Positions 48,289-61,418 of a stretch of DNA of 64,000 bases are shown one piece after another (within the stretch, counting starts at the first letter, position 1; the number at the start of each line of letters is the position of its first letter). The notes beneath the pieces are model-generated. The model did not search any database, was not told where the DNA came from, and was given only the letters and a program-made list of their open reading frames with translations. Source of the DNA: Beroe forskalii (Eukaryota; Ctenophora; Nuda; Beroida; Beroidae). The stretch is taken from assembly GCA_011033025.1 (NCBI GenBank), contig WFMF01000084.1, positions 1 to 64,000 of the forward strand, given 5' to 3'. Position numbers and translations under genes: made by a program.

Positions 48289-48652
48289 TATACGTTTTAT
48301 AGCGACCATGTAAGTTGCGGTATACGGTCACAACGAAATTTCAGTGCAAAATATATCTTAAATTGGAATTTGATTATATAGAGGAGCACGCTATAATTGA
48401 TATCAGACGAGGGTCGTCAGACCCGAGTGGAAGGAAATACTGTAAAGTTGGATCTCGCTATTTCTGGTCGTTTTATAGCGAGACCATGTAAGTTGCGGTA
48501 TACGGTCACAACGAAATTTCAGTGCAAAATATATCTTAAATTGGAATTTGATTTTATAGAGGAGCACGCTAAAATTGAAATCAGACGAGGGTCGTCAGAC
48601 CCGAGTGGAAGGAAATACTGTAAAGTTGGATCTCGCTATTTCTAGTCGTTGC
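48289..48652. repeat. 181-bp tandem duplication inside B2
   Basis: Two units both contain GACCATGTAAGTTGCGGTAT and GGTCGTCAGACCCGAGTGGA. B1 has one unit (17230-17410). Confidence 0.85.
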
Positions 48653-51600
48653 ATACTGCATACATTTCTCAGTGGTGTGATAGGCATCATGCCGTCAGGA
48701 CCCTCCATTATTATGCAATTATTTTTTATTATGCAATTATTATGCAATTATGCAATTATTATGCAATGGACCCTCCATTATTTTTTTTTTGCCCAAATTG
48801 AATTAGAGCGTGAATTGAATTGAAAATTTTTTTTCAAAAAAAAATTTTCAATTCAATTTCAAAATTTCAATTTCAATTTCAAAAAAAAATTTCAAATTTC
48901 AATTTCAATTTCAATTTCAATGCAACCAACTGCTCTTTAACAGCCATGCCTTTATTCGCTATTAGGTCATGGCCATAAGGCATAAAGTACTAAAGTATAC
49001 GGTCTACCCGATTTAGATATCCATCTTTTGATTTTTTGAGAAAGGCAACGATATGATTTTTAGAATTCCAGAACAACCTGTCAATTATGTAATTGATAGA
49101 AATACTAATTACATAATAGCATCAACATGATCCTGATTATCACTAATTATCCGATGCAGCTGATTTATCTCCTATCATTTTGACGTCATTATCTTGGGTT
49201 AGAATGGTGCATTGACCACGCCACGTAAGTGTAACATAAGTATCGCAATATAATGAGCTGTTATTGTTGACAAACAGACAAATCTCACGCATGCTTTGGT
49301 TGTTATAGTTTGGCAGTAATTACGCTACAAAAGCCCCATGCTCGTCCTATTATCGGTAGAAATTACTCACTGATCTAGTGGGAATAGAGTGACGTCACTT
49401 TCACTGCTGACAGTGGGTAACTGATGACGTCACCTTGTTCCCTATTAGTTACACAGCTGTGGTATGCTCATATAGAGCTATAGTGACTGGAGTGTTTGGT
49501 ATCGCCGAATATTCTCGAGCAATGAACTACAAATCATCAATCCTGCTCATGTTTTGCCCATATATGTGTGCACATGCATCCATCGATTTAAAGGAATCGA
49601 TAAAGATGCGCATTCTAGAGTGCGCGCAATTTAACTAAATTGATAGGATTTCTGTCGTTTTTTGCGCGTTTTTATCGATCCATATAGGCGACGTGCCAAG
49701 ACCCTTCAGCTTCATAGCATGATCATCTGAAGGACCTTGAGCTTGAATATTCGGCATGTAATGGCGTCAAACCGTCGACTTGGAGCTGGTCAGCGCCGAC
49801 ATACCACTTATCGGTTCCGATCAGCGCTGATAACCACCAATCAGCGCTGATCAGCGCCGATAACCACCAATCAGCGCTGAGTCGACGATTTGACAGAGTG
49901 CTCATCTGCCCCGCATGTTCTACGAAAATTTAAAGTTCCTTTTGTCAAGTACCGTAGCAACCGCTCTGAATTTACTCTAATTTCACCTACAAATTAGGAG
50001 TTTGAGCCAGGACCGCGTATCAAGCAATATCTAGATTAACTTTAGTCTCGTGCTCTTAGGACGCATATCAAAGGTACACTGGCACCGCTCCATTGATCAG
50101 GATTGTGTTCGAATGAAGGTCGCAGTTCTCAATATCCAGATTAAGGCACAGGTTCAATTGACTTCGAGATCAATCAGCGTAAGATTTGATCGAAAACTTG
50201 CGCGGTGATTGATTGGTGAATGTCATAGAAATCTGTAGATCCTTCGGGTCAGGTAAGCTTATACGCTGTGGATAGGCCCTGTCTACCTACGTATTATAAA
50301 CCCGCATGAAACTTGGCAGGGTTCTCTAATTGGTTAAATCTGCTTTAAGAGTACATCAATTATAATTCGTCTGATCACCGTGGAGGTTCGGGGCTTGTCC
50401 CATCCGGAGATCCAATTAGTGCAGTGGAGCGCAGTTCCTAAACTTGGGCGCCCTCACAGGCCCATCTCGCTTTGTAGATCATTTAGCATTCCACGGCTTC
50501 ACCTATCATTTCCTGGCTTGATACTCCAATTACCATTGAACAATGCTTACGTAGTAAACACATACAATTAATGCACTGTACAATGAGGTACAATATCGCA
50601 TGGTGCTCAATGTCCGCGAATAATGGCCTTATGGCGTCTTCTCTTACCTTCTCCGAACCCTGATAATGACGTCACAGTAATCGTACAATGCGATATTTAA
50701 TTATGATGTTAGGATGCAAGGTTATTAATATGGGATAACTAATTTCCCATTTTGCTATATGTTAAGTTTCGCATTGTGCAATTTATTGAACAATTGTGCA
50801 AGTTGTTGAACTATAGTTTGTTGAACAAGAACGTCATTTGCTCCTTTGGCGCCGTGAGCCATCGCTTGAGGTTTGGGGATGACAAAGTTTTGCTTTTGTC
50901 CCTCACATCACCGTGTCATGTTGATCGTTCAATTCAAATCAATAACCATATCGCTTCGTAATGGAAGAGTCTGGAAGTAAAATCAAGACACATTGTGAAA
51001 TATGGTTACAGCGCATTCAGCGCATTGAAATCATACAGCCGTAATACCGTATATAGATTCCTTATCTCTGTTTGTTTATTCAACCGTAAATATTCGATCT
51101 TGTGCGCCTCAACGAATGGTCATTGCAGGTCATGCGCAAACGTTCATTGGCGGCGAGTAAAGCCAATCGCAATGCAGTATTGGTGTCATGCATGTCACGT
51201 GAAACGCGTGCGCGTCACGTGACTTCGCTGAACCAATAGCAGAGAAGGAGATAATCGAAACAACTTTTGCTTATCTTCTATCACGTTTCTATCACGTTCG
51301 TTTCAATCACAGTATGTAAGTGGCGCCACTCAGACTCCATCCGTGTTTCAATGTTTATTTTGTGTCAGTAAATTTCTGATTGTAGGATTGAAATAAAGAT
51401 AACGCAGACTTGGAGCGCTATGAATACGGTTTATTGCTCTGTTTAATTTTAATTTGTTTCCTTTCCTTGTTTTCGTGTGTCCGAGTATATTTCTGATTTA
51501 GCAATTGAAATAAATTACATGATTCTGAAGATGTTGATGAAAATAATGCATAAAATCATAAAAGCGTAGACTTGTGGGGCCAAACTCGCATTTAGATAGC

Positions 51601-51790
51601 TATTATGAATGACCCCTTATATCAATTTCCCCTGTTGAATTTTCAAAATCATGCATCAGTTTGATTGTTTCCGCGAATCTTCGCGGGTAAACGCTAGTCT
51701 TGGTATATCATCGGTATATGATTGCGTGTCCTATGCTCTCACTCATCAGATGATGACGAAATTAAACCCATTATCTGTCATTGATTAATA

Positions 51791-54700
51791 ATTATCTTTG
51801 TTAACCCTACCTTCTCTCATATGTTTAGCAACAGGCATAATAATGTTACTATTGCTACTTAGACCCTCTCTCACTAACAATAGCTGGTAGATGATGACGT
51901 CATTATCATGGGTTATCATGTGCAATTGATGACGTGAAATAACTCATTTTTCCTCAGTCCTTATTACAGCCATTACAGCTAGCAAGTGTTGCCATCATAC
52001 TCCTGGTTTTCACTTATCAGTATGTCGGAATGCTGCTAAATCTTTCTACTTGCGTTGTGCATATAAAGTGGTTGAGAGGTACCTTAGTAAACTTACGAAC
52101 TGCGACGCGATATATTTGTGAGATTTTGATAAACTCGCACAATTAATCTAGTGTACACATCTTTAAGTGCACAGCAATGACGTGATGCAATTCTTGGTTT
52201 GTCTGACATTGGCTTGGTTTGTCTGACATTGTCAGACCCATTATTTCAAAGGGGAGTCGGACAATGTCTGACAATGTCTGACAACGTCTGACAAGGCTTC
52301 GTTATTATTGTAACCCTCCCAGGCTCGTTTTAGCTGTAAGTTGCGGGCGTATACGGTCACGACCAAATTACTGAATTAAAGTGAAAAATAGCCTTCAAAG
52401 AAATTTTTTTAAATGCTCGTCTAATCAAGGCGTAATTATTTTAATTTATGATTATTTTAATTTTATGATTTTCTAGTTTTATGATTTTATGATTTTTATC
52501 ATCATAATATCTTATTTATCTAGGCATATCCGGTTTGTCATCTTGAACTTGGCTTGATTTATTATCTTAACTTTGATATCGTGACATGCCTCTCGGAAAC
52601 TAATTATGGAATTATTCAATTTATGCTGGCACATCTGACATATCTTCTTCCATGATTAATAATCCTGATCCGTGACAAATGGCAATAACAACTTCAATCC
52701 GAGTTTGGTACAATGTTGGTACCAAAGGTCCTTGGGTGATTTCAACATACCACGAGCCAGGCCCCTAATTATTTGGGGTCATGTTCACAGTCCAGGCCCC
52801 TCAAACCCTTGATGATGGCGTGATATCATGTGAATCACGTGAATATAATCAACATTTCCAATCTTAATAACTTATCACGAACCTACCCCAGTGCAAAATT
52901 TGGGAAGAATTTTTGAGAAAAATCCCACTTTTTCAACGTACCAAAATTTTCAACATGAAATATCCACCGCCTCTCACTATATTGGAATTGATCGAAGAAA
53001 TAATTAATTCTCGCACTTACCCAAGAAAATGCCACATACCAATTAATTTGTTTAAATACACGTAGTGCGCATATGCTACTATTGACGCTTTACTCACGCG
53101 CAACTCAGAAATTAAAATTGCCAGGCTTTTGTACTTGAAAATGCTGGAGTTTGTACTTTACGTCAGCTGTATACGTCATAATAATACAAATCCTTCTTTC
53201 AAATCAGAGCTTTTTAGTAATTATCTCTACGTGTGTTTGCACACACCAAATGTTTGCATTTCATCTCTCTTGCGACTTTTATAAATGTGTATTTTTGTTG
53301 AGTTTTTATGAACTGCATCCCCCGAAGATAACAAAGCCCGTACTTTGTTCTTTTGTCGCAGGACTTGACTATAAAGAGTATAATGTCATCTAGTGCTGCT
53401 GCCCCCGCCCCTCCTCCGACTTCTCTCTTAATAAATCCCTTGTTTTTTGTGTGTTCCTCCTAACGCTAATGTGTGCAAATCGCTCTATTGAGGGATAGAA
53501 AGACGCACGGATTTTCTGTGCAAGCTTCGACTTTCTGCAAAGATTCTATTGAAAGTGCGTATCAAATTTCGCGTCTTTATCGAGATTCGAGCTCTCCGTC
53601 AATCGAGCGATCTTTTCGCATATATGCATGAGACGTTGCACTAACAGTTTAACTATAAATATACTTTTAGATTGACGTCTTTAAGTTGACACGTTTATCT
53701 TTAGAACGGATACGTCATCGCCCTTGTCTTGTTAGTGAAAACAATCGTGTTTTATCACTGAGGTGTTATCATAACATATACTTTACGAGAAATGTTATCA
53801 TGTGGAACGAAATTTGGCAATTTTTCGAAAAAAAAAGTGACCTCACCATTATCTCGAGCAAGGCGGAGATAGACCTGGAAATTCTCATTCTCAGCTATCT
53901 GAGTGCCTGCTGTATAATTTGCCATTGTTCTATTGTGCACCTAGGTTCAGCTAGGTTAAGGCAGTGTATTTTGTAACCCTTTTGAAATGTGTATTCCGAA
54001 AAGGAAATCGGAAAGCAGCTCTATACACCTCCCTGTATCTAACCGTATTGCTTTGAATGTTGTATTTATATTATTCGTCACTCGTCAGCCACCAGCCACT
54101 TTATTGACTTATTGACGACCATCCTAATATCCTGACAAAGTGTGACACGGGAGTTTGTAGCGCCCCAAATGATGGAATTCACAGCAACATACAATTATCA
54201 GCTCTTTAATTGACGAGCACCTATATTTGCCCCACACACATCAACCTATGCTCCCTTGGAGATAACATCACAATCACTGATTAGAAGGGTTGCTTGATGA
54301 CGTAGCAGCAGCTGGGTTCCTCCATCTTCTCAGGCATACTGGATCCGGTAACAATGGTGTTAATTCCAGGTCGCAGCTATAGCTCTAATTGTTATAGCGC
54401 TTCCTTATTTCCTTCTTATAGTGGCTGATATATTGTTACATGGACTTGCTCGAGGGGCTGACAGCGAGAACGCCTTCTGAAATTTCCACCATTTTTTACG
54501 CACGTGATACTGAACGGAACAGTATGTTCACGCACGAAGAGTAAGATGGCACCGCGCGATTGGAAATTTCAGAATGATTCTCATTCCTCGAACTCGCGAC
54601 ACCTGCGTGTTATATAAATGCGGATTGGAAAAGATCGTGCCAATTTCACTGAATAAGGTACTACCAGCAGTGACTTTTTGTTGTTATATTTGAGCTAAGC

Positions 54701-57167
54701 ATTAAAAGTCACCTTTAAAAGGATTGACTTTGTAGCCTGAGCTGATTCTAATATGAACTGATAAATGCATAGAATTATTGATTCTAGGGACTTTGAGATT
54801 TCTGGGTGTTGACAGAATGCTTTTAGCTATCTTCGATGTAGCACTTTAGTCTTGCTCCGTCGTGGGCTTCCAAATTAAGCATTTCCCGTATATCCGTTAT
54901 TAAACGTTTAAGAAACTGCGGCCCCTTGCGCTCCTTTTACCTATAAAATACGGGAATATAGTTTCCAATTTCCCTTTTTCGTGGTGAGTATTTGTTGCCG
55001 TTTATCTTTAGGAAAATATTAAATTTGATTTACGTCATTCCCTAAATCTTTGCCCCGTGAAAACGACACAAACTTTTCATATTAATTGGGATGAGCTGAT
55101 TAGGCTCTGCTGTAGTAGCTTGTTAATAAGGTTTTTGAGGGGGTGTATGGTAGCACTCCCACAGTTTCATCTGCGCGCAGGATTTTAGTGACCCTTAATA
55201 TCATAGAGCAAGGCTTATCGATGCTTGTTGGTAGTTTTAAAACTGCCTGTTTTATTTTGTTTCCCGCCCATAAAAGAGGCAATCCCCCACTGGGGCGTTT
55301 AATCATCAGCGCACTAGAATTCACCTATCTTCGAAACATGCAGCATTCCAAAGCAAAGATACTTCCCCTGCGTCTTCAAACCATATATTTTATTAATTCC
55401 TGTGTCTTCTAACGAACTCTGTGGACAATGATTGTCGTCTGTATGAGCATATCATCATTTATTGTATTATAGTAATGACCTTTTTAATTTTAAGATAGTG
55501 ACCCCTATTGTGGCTCCCACATTAAGTTCTTCCTCCCATATTATAAGTTCTTCCTCCCATATTTAGTTCTGACTCCCATATTTATTTCCCATATTTAGTT
55601 CTCAGTTATTCGGCTTGTGGTGAAGGTCTTTTGCACCTGTCAACCACCCAGACTGTGGTGATATCAGGGCGTTTACTATACAGCTGATTTAAATGCTAAT
55701 CGTTTAGTTTCTACACACCCTTCAGTCTAACAGTATGAAGCAATAACACGCCATATTCATGTAGGACGAACTTTCGAGATTTTACAAAAAATTACCATAC
55801 CTATTTTTGCTTTCCAATGAATTAAAATCGGACTTTATCATCATACGTTAACACAGCTTTAGCTTTTGAAGATATCCCCATATTTTTGAACCCCAAAATT
55901 TCGTTCTCAAGAATTATTGCCCCGTATTAATATGTCTCTTAAGGTTTGCAGATTGGGATTTCCCCTAAAAAGGGAGTTCATACCGTTGAATTTAATCACG
56001 TTTAATCATGCTATAATGATCTTATGATCTTTCTCGTAAAGTTTATCGTTCTACAAGTTACACTTATATTTTAATATGCTCTGTAGTGTATAGATTGTAG
56101 CTATAGTCTGCGTGGGTGCTGAACTTGACAGTCAATACTTCCTGCATAATAGAAATAATAGTAAAATAATAATACGAATAATTCCCATCGGCTTGAAGTC
56201 GTTCCATTTCATATCGGACCGAGAAATTTGATTGAGACTTGAGTGCTTGAAGGTATTATAGTATTATCAGATATAGTATTATGAACCTACTACCTAGTGA
56301 TTCCTAGACTGTGCCGAGGATTTTATAAATTGATTTTTACAAATTGCCAAGAAATTAACAGTTAACTGTTTACGTGTTCGCTGATGCGTTCCTACTTTGT
56401 TCGGAGGTCGCAGACCAAACTATAGTTCACTAGTTTAAGCGTCAGTCGTCAAGAAACCTACATGGGTACATATTGCTTTGCTCTACGATTGAAATCAGCT
56501 TTAATCAAATTAAAGTTGCGGCATTTCCCTGTATTTTATTGGAATGGTTTTGATGTTGAACTTTTATTTTCCCCATGTCGGGAATCGTACTCATCACGAG
56601 TCAGTAATTGACCATTCATGGGTGACAGGTGTTCTCGTTTACAGAATTGGTAGCCCTAAGAGGGCTAAGTGGAAGAGGACATGTCCTTTTCTATAATTCC
56701 GAAGTTTTATTTACGGTTTTGTTTACGGTATTCATGGGTATTTTTCGAAACGACAAACCTCCTTTTATGAACACTTTCTTGCTATGCCCTGCGATGTTTT
56801 TTGTTCATACATCCGCTCCAATTTGATGCCACATGATTTGAACCCTTGGGCTTACCTTCAGGTTGATCTAATTTGACGCTTTTGAACATTGCATGAACAG
56901 GAAGTTTCAAGTCTGTGGGTATCTCAGCTCCAGATCAGTTCAAAATTTGGGGTCAAGTGACCAAGCTGACACTATTCAAATGCGTCGATTTCCATCAATC
57001 ATGGGCGTCTTTCAAACCGTGAACATAGTGAAGTATCTTGACCTATAGAAACCTTGCTTTGAAAATTATAGTCATTATTTTCGTGAAGAAATATTTGACC
57101 TCTTATAACTTAGTCGTTCTCTTTATTCTCATGATTATAAATATAATCCCCCCCTTTCCTTCCACAG
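51791..57167. other. Long non-coding stretch
   Basis: Small features only: TCTGACAATG tandem words (52198-52300), a palindromic MITE-like piece (53470-53626) and GTTCTTCCTCCCATA repeats (55525-55590). No open frame here has recognisable content. It would be the long intron if the two orphan exons belong together. Confidence 0.4.
53470..53626. mobile_element. 157-bp MITE-like palindrome
   Basis: The left arm TGTGTGCAAATCGCTCTATT and the inverse of the right arm (TATATGCGAAAAGATCGCTC) pair imperfectly. Both arms end near AAGACGC. Related sequence lies at 46630-46672. Confidence 0.5.
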
Positions 57168-57209
57168 CTGGAATGTCACGTAACAGATGAGATGAGGACC
57201 CTCACCTGA
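57168..57209 (+). CDS. Orphan terminal exon candidate, 14 codons
   Basis: A strong acceptor (CCCCCCTTTCCTTCCACAG) opens LECHVTDEMRTLT and a stop. The phase suits the donor at 44243. It is short, and the evidence is the splice site and the frame only. Confidence 0.28.
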   Translation: MECHVTDEMRTLT

Positions 57210-57421
57210 CAGCGGGAAACATTCGAAGTGTGACGATATTTGTGTTCTGGTATTTCTAAAACCTTGCCACTCTTCTACAACCTTGAAGCATCATCTCAAT
57301 TTCTATTCTGATCCTTCAAATCGTATCCTGAGCTCCGCTGAACTCCTTTTGCCTACATTCCGTGATATTGCGACTGACTTCACTCCTGAAACCACCCCTT
57401 GATACCTGCCCAGACTCCCCA

Positions 57422-58182
57422 ATGTCTCATAGATCGTCTCTGGGGGCCAGCAGGATGATGGCTGGCCCTGGAACTTCTTACGGCAGAGCATCTCTCTCCT
57501 CAAAAGGGTTTAGGTAGTATATTACTTTTCGAACCTTCGCTGTTCAAATCGAGTTGGTCTGTTGGGCATTTTTTAAAATGATGACTCTAATACTGTTGTT
57601 CAAAAACTTGATAGTCTTGCCTCTTTTAACCGTTTAGATTTTCGTCTGCGCCCTTTAACCTTCAATTCCCTTTTCTTTTCAGCAGATAGGATGGTAACCA
57701 TGATTACTCATGAACTGTAGGTTACCATGGTAACTCTGTTACTACAATTACCACTCACCCCTCTTTTAGGACGAGTAGAACGTCTCTGAACAGAGGACGA
57801 GACAGCAGGGTAGACGAGAGGGTGGTAACCATGGTAGCCCATGGTAACCATGGTAACCCATGGTTACTATGGTAACAATAATCACCACTCACCTCTTTTT
57901 TAGGACGAGTAGAACGTCTCTGAACAGAGGTCGAGACAGCAGGGTAGCAGATGGGGTGGTAACCATGGTAACCCATGAACTGGTTCCCATGGTAACTCTG
58001 TTACCATAATTACCACTCACCCTTTTTTAGGACGAGTAGAACGTCTCTGAACAGAGGACGTGACAGCAGGGTAGCAGATAGGGTGAGGAGCAGCATTCGG
58101 CGGATTAGCACTGCTCTCTTTGAGAACCCCAAGGAGAAAACAGGAAAAGGACTTGGAACGTTGGACGAGTCAGTTGAAGACA
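57422..58182 (+). CDS. 5' exons of an unknown Ser/Arg-rich protein
   Basis: Exon 1 (57422-57513, 30 codons plus 2 nt) reads MSHRSSLGASRMMAG, then SYGRASLSSKGF. Exon 2 (58031-58182) joins in phase to give RTSRTSLNRGRDSR, VADRVRSSIRRISTALF and ENPKEKTGKGLGTL, ending ESVED. Donors GTAGTA and GTGAGT; acceptor TTTTTTAG. The protein continues beyond exon 2 but I cannot find exon 3 in the window. The N-terminus is basic, Ser/Arg-rich and probably disordered. Such heads occur in intermediate-filament and other cytoskeletal proteins, but I do not recognise the gene. The acceptor region of exon 2 is tandemly triplicated. Confidence 0.6.
57680..58083 (+). repeat. Tandem triplication of an exon start with its 3' splice site
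   Basis: Units of about 127-133 bp, each made of GGTAACCATGGTAACC palindromic words, ACCACTCACC and CTTTTTTAG, then the first about 50 nt of exon 2 (GACGAGTAGAACGTCTCTGA and onward to CAGCAGGGTAGCAGA). Acceptor AGs are at about 57769-57770, 57902-57903 and 58029-58030. A partial unit end is visible at 57680 (CAGCAGATAGGATGG). Only the third unit continues into the full exon. Confidence 0.85.
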
Positions 58183-59468
58183 GTGAGTCGTTGAATTTTA
58201 TTGATTTTGTATTTTTATATAGTTGAGGAAAAATTCTCGACCCACTGATGAATCTATTTTAGACCAAGACCAGCTTCTTGGGACCTAGAAATCGCGACCA
58301 GCTTCTAATTTTGACTACCACAATGAATTTTTTGGCAACACCATATAGAAGCTATTTATGGAACATGGATGGCCCTCATAATATAATAGCCATCATATTA
58401 TATTTTTTCAAGACGGCGATCATATGGTCTAATAAAATCGATGGCCTATGACAATACAGTTGATTGAAACGTTTTGTGCCAACACAAAAAGATCTGCTGC
58501 GAACAGTCCATAATACTAAAATATCACTAGATATTTTCATTTGCTGTCGATCGTAGTCTCGTAGTACTGTAGTACTATCATACATGAGCATTATTATTTT
58601 TGTGTCGCACTCCATTGAGCATACAGCACACATAATACTATAGACATACAAAACCAGTAGACGACATGAAATGTCGTCATTATCACCGCTCACAGCGGTT
58701 CGTTGCCGACGACACCGCGCGAGTGCTATTAGTAATATATTATAGTATTATGGGATATTATTCCCGGCACACACCATCTGCACATAATATATGCGAGGTA
58801 CAATTGCTATTCACTTCGCACCGTTCAAGAGACTGTCGGAAAAACGTGCGCTGCTGGTGGTGGTATACGTTAACACACCACGTTAATCCCTCATAATGAC
58901 GTCATCAGGCCCCCCGTATATATATAACATTATGTGGTGATGTGCAAGTAGCAATCGTGCGGGGAGAGTAGTAATGAGGCGCAGTGCTTGTTGTCTTAAT
59001 GCTGAAATCTAATCACACGTCGCTCAAAACACCTTTTCAATCGCGCAGAGCTATAATATATGTAAATGCGAGAGGAGCTCTGCGCTCATGCTCTCTTTAA
59101 GCGTTTTATTTGTTACGATTTTAGCGAGATGTTATGTCTTTTGTCTCAAGTGACATATTCTTTATTTAACACGCGCTTGCTTTTTATATATTTAACCTTT
59201 CTGAATGCATTTTATTTTTAAACCCTTCAATGACTTCTAACGAACGTAACAGTAGCATTTTGTTTTATTAAGTTGTAAGGTTCATGGTGGTGCCATCTTT
59301 TGAAAGTTTAAAATATTTAGAAATTCTGGAATGGAATTTGTGGTCTTATTCATTTTTACTTTTTCTTTCCGTTACAATATTGAATCAAAGTTGTTTTCTC
59401 ATCGGCCTCCATAATTAAGAATGTTAAATTGTTAATTTTGGTGGAAATATTGTCTGATATTAAGTTAA

Positions 59469-59500
59469 TGGGATAAGGGTTAATTTTAACCCTTATCCCA
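59469..59500. repeat. 32-bp palindrome
   Basis: TGGGATAAGGGTTAA followed, after TT, by its inverse TTAACCCTTATCCCA. The arms are perfect. Confidence 0.9.
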
Positions 59501-60560
59501 CGTACTCTTGATTCACCACACTTAGAGTGCTTTTTAAGTGCTCCTTTATGGAATCATATTTGGATATTCAATGCAATAACGCTATTCGGTAATGTAGTTT
59601 AGTGTCAACCATATACTAAGCAGTTACATGGCGCTAAGATGAGCTTGGAACGTGGAAGGGCTACAGCGTGGCTTATAGTTTGGCCTATAGCGTTGCATAT
59701 TCTTTTCCAAACAGGCCCTGAACTTTGGAAGATAGGGAGATTCATTCGGGAGATCTCGGTGAACAATTATAAATTGGCGGCTTGCTCGGATTTTGAAAGC
59801 TTATCACGTGATTTCCTTAGTGTATCATGTTTGATACGAACTGGTCCAATCAGATGGTTGAAGGCTGCCAATTCAGACGGCTAAACCACCATGCTATTCT
59901 GCAGCATATTCAACTGAAAACTTTGTTCATTGATTTCACATTTACGCGCATAGAACAATTGATACATCTGTCGTACGAGAAAAATAATAAAATCGGATTG
60001 GAATTTCATGTTTAGCATAACATCTGTTATTTTGAGAGTTCCTCCCCCTCAGATTGGAATATTGTTCAACGTCATCAATTTACTACTTTAAGCTAAGATG
60101 ATGACGTCATCACTTAACTACATTGACTTTTGAGCTATGATGATGCCTTTGTCAATTTATTACTTTCAATTCAGATGTTGCGTTATCGATTGAATGCTTT
60201 GAACTGTGATGATGACATCAGCTCAACCATCTAGTGAGATTTTCCGTGCAGCCATTGTTGAACTGTTATCATGCTTGATAATGTTTTCATTTATTATACC
60301 GTGAACATGAGCATTATAATATGTTTCAAATTTGCATTAACTATTGTGATTCAATGATTTAGTGGCGCGTCAATGTTGGTTTTTTGCTCGTTTTTTTACT
60401 TTGCATGAAGGTTTTCACAATATATTACCATTTTTTACAATTATATTACCATTTAGTTCCTAACTTCTTTCAATCATAACAACTATAAGCAAAATTTACC
60501 CCTCGACTCAGATTGACAAATATAGCAATGTTAAGAAGAACCTCGAAGAATATTCTTTGA

Positions 60561-60613
60561 TGAGCGTGACTGCTGGCGGAAATTATATTTATTTCCTCCG
60601 GCAGTCACGCTCA
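60561..60613 (+). ncRNA. 53-nt hairpin, possible small-RNA precursor or MITE core
   Basis: Arms TGAGCGTGACTGCTGGCGGA and TCCTCCGGCAGTCACGCTCA pair over about 23 bp with two mismatched or wobble positions and a loop of about 8 nt. This is at the short end for a microRNA precursor. It matches no microRNA I know. A small palindromic element is the alternative. Confidence 0.3.
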
Positions 60614-61345
60614 ACAATTCCATAAAATTAAATTGTTTGCAACATCCTCAGCACTTCACTACCCCTTATTTAAGTGGTTGTTTATTAGGCTCCGGCATTT
60701 AGTGATAGGTTTGATGGAAGAAATTAATTCACTATTTTGTTATTTAGATCTTGCTTCTCACTGCTCAAGAGCTGTTTATTATCCACCAATTTGATTGCTC
60801 TAAGGGATCATAGTAATTATATTAGGAATTTGGTGAAAAATATGGGAAATGAAGTTGATTGGGGACCATGGTTGTGTTAAATACTGAAAAAATCGTCTAG
60901 AAATTTGTTCGTATTTACTTTTGAAAAAAATGTTTATTTGTTCAAAAATGCGTGACTGACTTTCAAAACATACCAAAAATCGATGGATTTATCTTTCGCC
61001 ATAATTAACCAAATCTGCCACTTCATACTATGAGTTATGTGTCAAAGTTAGTAGTTACCAATAACGCAATAACCATGATGATTTTATTCTGATGCTTTTT
61101 AATTGCACTGCTTGGAGTATGATTTATTGATTTCATCATAGATCAATGCGATGATTACATAATACCTTACTTATGCCTTGTTGCCTCAAACTTTCACTTT
61201 TTCTTTTATTAATTCTAACTTCACATTGTGTCGCAAGTTCGAGGAATATCATATCTGGCAGCATGTGGGGCAGCCGATAATGGTAATGTGGTGACGAATG
61301 GCATGTTAATGTGTATGTAGCATGAAAGATTTCGAAGTGTATCGG

Positions 61346-61418
61346 GCCGTGATAGCTCAGTGGTAGAGCACCCGATGCATTATCGCGGAGGTCGTGGGTT
61401 CATGTCCCGCTCCCGGCA
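61346..61418 (+). tRNA. tRNA-like sequence (probable pseudogene or tRNA-derived SINE head)
   Basis: A full 73-nt cloverleaf can be drawn: acceptor GCCGTGA with TCCCGGC (6 of 7 pairs), TA, D stem GCTC/GAGC, anticodon stem CCCGA/TCGCG (4 of 5), T stem GTGGG/CCCGC, discriminator A. The A box TAGCTCAGTGG is perfect and the B box GGTTCATGTCC is near-perfect. The anticodon loop TGCATTA would give CAT, but position 33 is G instead of the fixed T. No poly(T) terminator follows directly and no SINE tail is clear. Confidence 0.55.

Larger units (their letters stand above)
46822..51790 (+). repeat. Duplicated segment B, copy B2
   Basis: The partner of 16066-20387. This copy is of clean quality to its end. 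It includes a 181-bp tandem duplication, a low-complexity AT stretch (48710-48930) with ATTTCAATTTCAATTTC words, and CAGCGCTGATCAGCGCCGAT-type repeats (49790-49880; B1 counterpart 18755-18810). The right edge cannot be placed because B1 runs into the gap. Confidence 0.8.
58183..61345. other. Long non-coding stretch, perhaps intron
   Basis: No exon was recognised. It includes a 32-bp palindrome (59469-59500), a hairpin (60561-60613) and GATGATGACGTCATCA-like words at 60090-60225. Confidence 0.4.

Noticed and set aside
58376..58693. 105-codon minus frame as a gene
   Set aside because: No domain, no supporting splice sites, AT-rich context with stop-poor composition.
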